From Sphingobacteriales bacterium (GTDB taxonomy: Bacteria > Bacteroidota > Bacteroidia > AKYH767-A > OLB10), in assembly GCA_021299095.1 (NCBI GenBank), contig JAJTFW010000005.1, positions 1 through 60,459 on the forward strand: DNA of 60,459 bases, written 5' to 3'. Every line of letters begins with the position of its first letter. The stretch's first letter is position 1. A model generated the notes under the pieces. That model was not told where the DNA came from. It worked only from the letters and a program-made list of their open reading frames with translations, and made no database searches. The translations under genes and the position numbers were made by a program. Of this stretch, positions 59,049-60,459 are shown piece after piece.

Positions 59049-59828
59049 ATGAACTCACTTGAGCGTAAGAAAGAGGCGTTTGGTCGATTGTTGACCATCA
59101 TGGATGAACTGCGGGAACAATGTCCCTGGGATAAAAAGCAAACCATCCAATCGCTTCGACACCTCACCATCGAGGAGGTGTATGAACTGGCAGATGCGAT
59201 TCTGGACGATGACCGAGTAGAAATCCGGAAGGAGCTCGGCGATATTTTGCTTCACATCGTGTTTTATGCACGCATCGCATCCGAAACAAACGACTTCGAT
59301 ATAGCGGATGTAATTGATAGCCTTTGCGAAAAGGTGATTCACCGACACCCCCATATTTACAGTGATACCGTTGTAAAGGATGAGGAGGAAGTAAGCCGTA
59401 ACTGGGAAAAGCTGAAGTTGCAGGAGGGCAAGAAGTCTGTTCTTGAGGGCGTTCCCGGTTCACTTCCAGCCCTGGTAAAGGCCATGCGTGTACAGGAAAA
59501 GGCCAGGGCAGCCGGATTCGATTGGGAGCAAAAGGAACAGGTCTGGGAGAAGGTCAGTGAAGAGATGAATGAACTCCGGGAGGCCATCGACTCCGGTCTC
59601 TCTTCAAAAGTGGAGGAAGAGTTTGGTGATGTGCTGTTTGCCATGGTGAATTATGGACGCTTTGTTGGAGTGAACCCGGAAGATGCTTTGGAGAGAACAA
59701 ACAAAAAATTCATCCGGCGATTCAAGTACATGGAGGAGCGAATTGCAGAAGCCGGGCTGAAGTTTTCGGACTTGAACCTTCAGGAAATGGATGTGTTTTG
59801 GGATGAAGCCAAATCAAAGGGTTTGTAG
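59049..59828 (+). CDS. mazG: Nucleoside triphosphate pyrophosphohydrolase MazG
   Basis: A 259-residue housecleaning enzyme that hydrolyses NTPs to NMP and pyrophosphate. Two MazG folds are present. The N-terminal one has CPWDKKQTIQSLRHLTIEEV and LGDILLHIVFYARIA, giving the EExxE and ExxD metal sites. The C-terminal one has VSEEMNELREAIDSG and EEEFGDVLFAMVNYGRFVG. Full length for the two-domain family. A small hairpin (GAATGC-CAAA-GCATTC, 59831-59846) follows without a T run. Confidence 0.95.
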   Translation: MNSLERKKEAFGRLLTIMDELREQCPWDKKQTIQSLRHLTIEEVYELADAILDDDRVEIRKELGDILLHIVFYARIASETNDFDIADVIDSLCEKVIHRHPHIYSDTVVKDEEEVSRNWEKLKLQEGKKSVLEGVPGSLPALVKAMRVQEKARAAGFDWEQKEQVWEKVSEEMNELREAIDSGLSSKVEEEFGDVLFAMVNYGRFVGVNPEDALERTNKKFIRRFKYMEERIAEAGLKFSDLNLQEMDVFWDEAKSKGL

Positions 59829-59872
59829 CCGAATGCCAAAGCATTCTGGTAGCTAAATTGACCGGTTCGGCG

Positions 59873-59880
59873 TACATTCG
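59873..59880 (+). promoter_or_regulatory. -7-like element TACATTCG before the peroxiredoxin gene
   Basis: One base from TAnnTTTG, 21 bases before ATG 59902. It belongs to the TTCG subset seen at four genes in this window. Confidence 0.35.
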
Positions 59881-59901
59881 CGCTCATAAAAAAACGACAC
59901 C

Positions 59902-60378
59902 ATGTTAACCGTAGGTTCCAAAATCCCCGCTTTCTCTATCGTTGATTCCGATAAGCAACCCGTTTCCAACGAAACCATTGCCGGCAAACGCACCCTGATT
60001 CTGTTCTTTCCAGCTGCTTTTACTGGCGTTTGTACACAGGAGCTTTGCAGTGTTCGTGACGATATGGCCAATTACAATGGTATGAATGTTCAGGTCATCG
60101 GTGTATCGACCGATACCTTGTTCACATTGGCAAAATTCAAGCAAGAGCAAGGTTTGAGTTTTACGTTGGCTTCCGACTACAACAAGGAAATGTGCGCTGC
60201 ATTTGGTTCCCAGTATGATACTTTCGTGTTTGGAATGAAAGGAACTGCACGTCGCTCTGCATTTCTGATTGACGAAGATGGCATCGTTCGCTATGCTGAA
60301 GTCAAGGAAAGTGCAGGCGATATTCCTGATTTCGAAGCGATAAAGTCTGCAATCAGCCAGCTTCCTGTAGGAGCCTGA
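59902..60378 (+). CDS. Peroxiredoxin (AhpC/TSA family)
   Basis: A 158-residue thiol peroxidase. The peroxidatic cysteine is Cys44 in FFPAAFTGVCTQELC, with a second cysteine at 49 and another in NKEMCAAFGS. VIGVSTDTLFTLAKFKQEQG and RRSAFLIDEDGIVRYAEVKE are the usual core strands. The cysteine arrangement suits an AhpE/atypical two-Cys or Prx5-like enzyme, not classical AhpC. No reductase gene is adjacent. It has its own promoter and terminator, so it is a single-gene unit. Confidence 0.9.
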   Translation: MLTVGSKIPAFSIVDSDKQPVSNETIAGKRTLILFFPAAFTGVCTQELCSVRDDMANYNGMNVQVIGVSTDTLFTLAKFKQEQGLSFTLASDYNKEMCAAFGSQYDTFVFGMKGTARRSAFLIDEDGIVRYAEVKESAGDIPDFEAIKSAISQLPVGA

Positions 60379-60398
60379 TTAGTTTCAGTTCCCAATAA

Positions 60399-60429
60399 AA
60401 CGGCCCGCTTCATGGCGGGCCGTTCTGTT
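60399..60429 (+). terminator. Intrinsic terminator of the peroxiredoxin gene
   Basis: Stem AACGGCCCGC / GCGGGCCGTT, ten bases each, with loop TTCATG, followed by a short T-rich stretch (CTGTTT). Confidence 0.8.
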
Positions 60430-60432
60430 TCC

Positions 60433-60440
60433 TACCTTTG
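60433..60440 (+). promoter_or_regulatory. -7 element TACCTTTG at the window end
   Basis: Exact match just after the peroxiredoxin terminator. It would drive a plus-strand gene beginning outside the window. Confidence 0.4.
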
Positions 60441-60459
60441 GTTCTACCCCTTATTTATT

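Overview
The window looks like a chromosomal segment of a Bacteroidota bacterium. The evidence is a large surface protein with a type IX secretion C-terminal sorting domain, a type IX secretion plug protein, a BatA-type membrane protein, a lipoprotein-form Omp85/TamA homologue, a GIN-domain (DUF2807) protein, and many TAnnTTTG -7 promoter elements, the Bacteroidota sigma factor signature, with few Shine-Dalgarno sequences. I cannot place it below phylum level. I see no insertion sequence, prophage, integron or CRISPR array.

Layout. 0.2-3.5 kb: a BatA-like membrane protein overlapping a dihydroorotase homologue that has lost its metal-binding HxH motif, then tRNA-Ala(GGC). 3.8-8.4 kb: a 1528-residue type IX-sorted protein built from five similar modules. 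8.6-10.8 kb: divergent homogentisate dioxygenase and fumarylacetoacetate hydrolase (tyrosine/phenylalanine breakdown). 10.8-11.4 kb: a non-coding region with three tandem copies of a structured ~122-bp element, the most unexplained DNA in the window. 11.4-15.2 kb: RibBA, a GlmM-type phosphohexomutase and a cysteine desulfurase.

15.2-40.1 kb is a 25-kb surface polysaccharide locus. It is almost entirely on the minus strand with overlapping or abutting genes, and reads from right to left: Wza-like export protein, Wzc-like tyrosine autokinase, Wzx-like flippase, methyltransferase, glycosyltransferase, an NTase-fold protein, a GINT1-like beta-propeller protein, a second NTase-fold protein, methyltransferase, glycosyltransferase, AsnB-like amidotransferase, glycosyltransferase, Wzy/WaaL-like membrane protein, glycosyltransferase, a fused dehydrogenase/Gfo-Idh-MocA oxidoreductase, an alpha/alpha-toroid protein, a DUF354 protein, a polysaccharide deacetylase-like protein, a FemAB/GNAT-like protein and a hexapeptide acyltransferase. 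One sulfotransferase gene sits inside on the opposite strand. The product is probably a Wzx/Wzy-type exopolysaccharide or capsule with methyl, acyl and possibly sulfate decoration. No priming glycosyltransferase is present here.

40.3-48.9 kb is the phenylacetate catabolic region. paaABCD is followed by two minus-strand genes (a PH-domain membrane protein and NADP isocitrate dehydrogenase), then paaG-paaH-ogt-paaI-thiolase, with a DNA-repair methyltransferase embedded in the operon. With hmgA and the fumarylacetoacetate hydrolase this gives two aromatic ring-cleavage routes feeding the TCA cycle. PaaE, PaaK, PaaZ and PaaF are not in the window.

48.9-60.4 kb holds envelope and housekeeping genes: a response regulator-histidine kinase hybrid, a TamA/BamA-like lipoprotein, a SpoU-type RNA methyltransferase, ApaG, a type IX secretion plug protein, an ABC-F ATPase, a GIN-domain protein, a PagL-like lipid A deacylase, MazG and a peroxiredoxin. 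Several genes carry a -7 element only 4-10 bases before the start codon, suggesting leaderless or nearly leaderless mRNAs.
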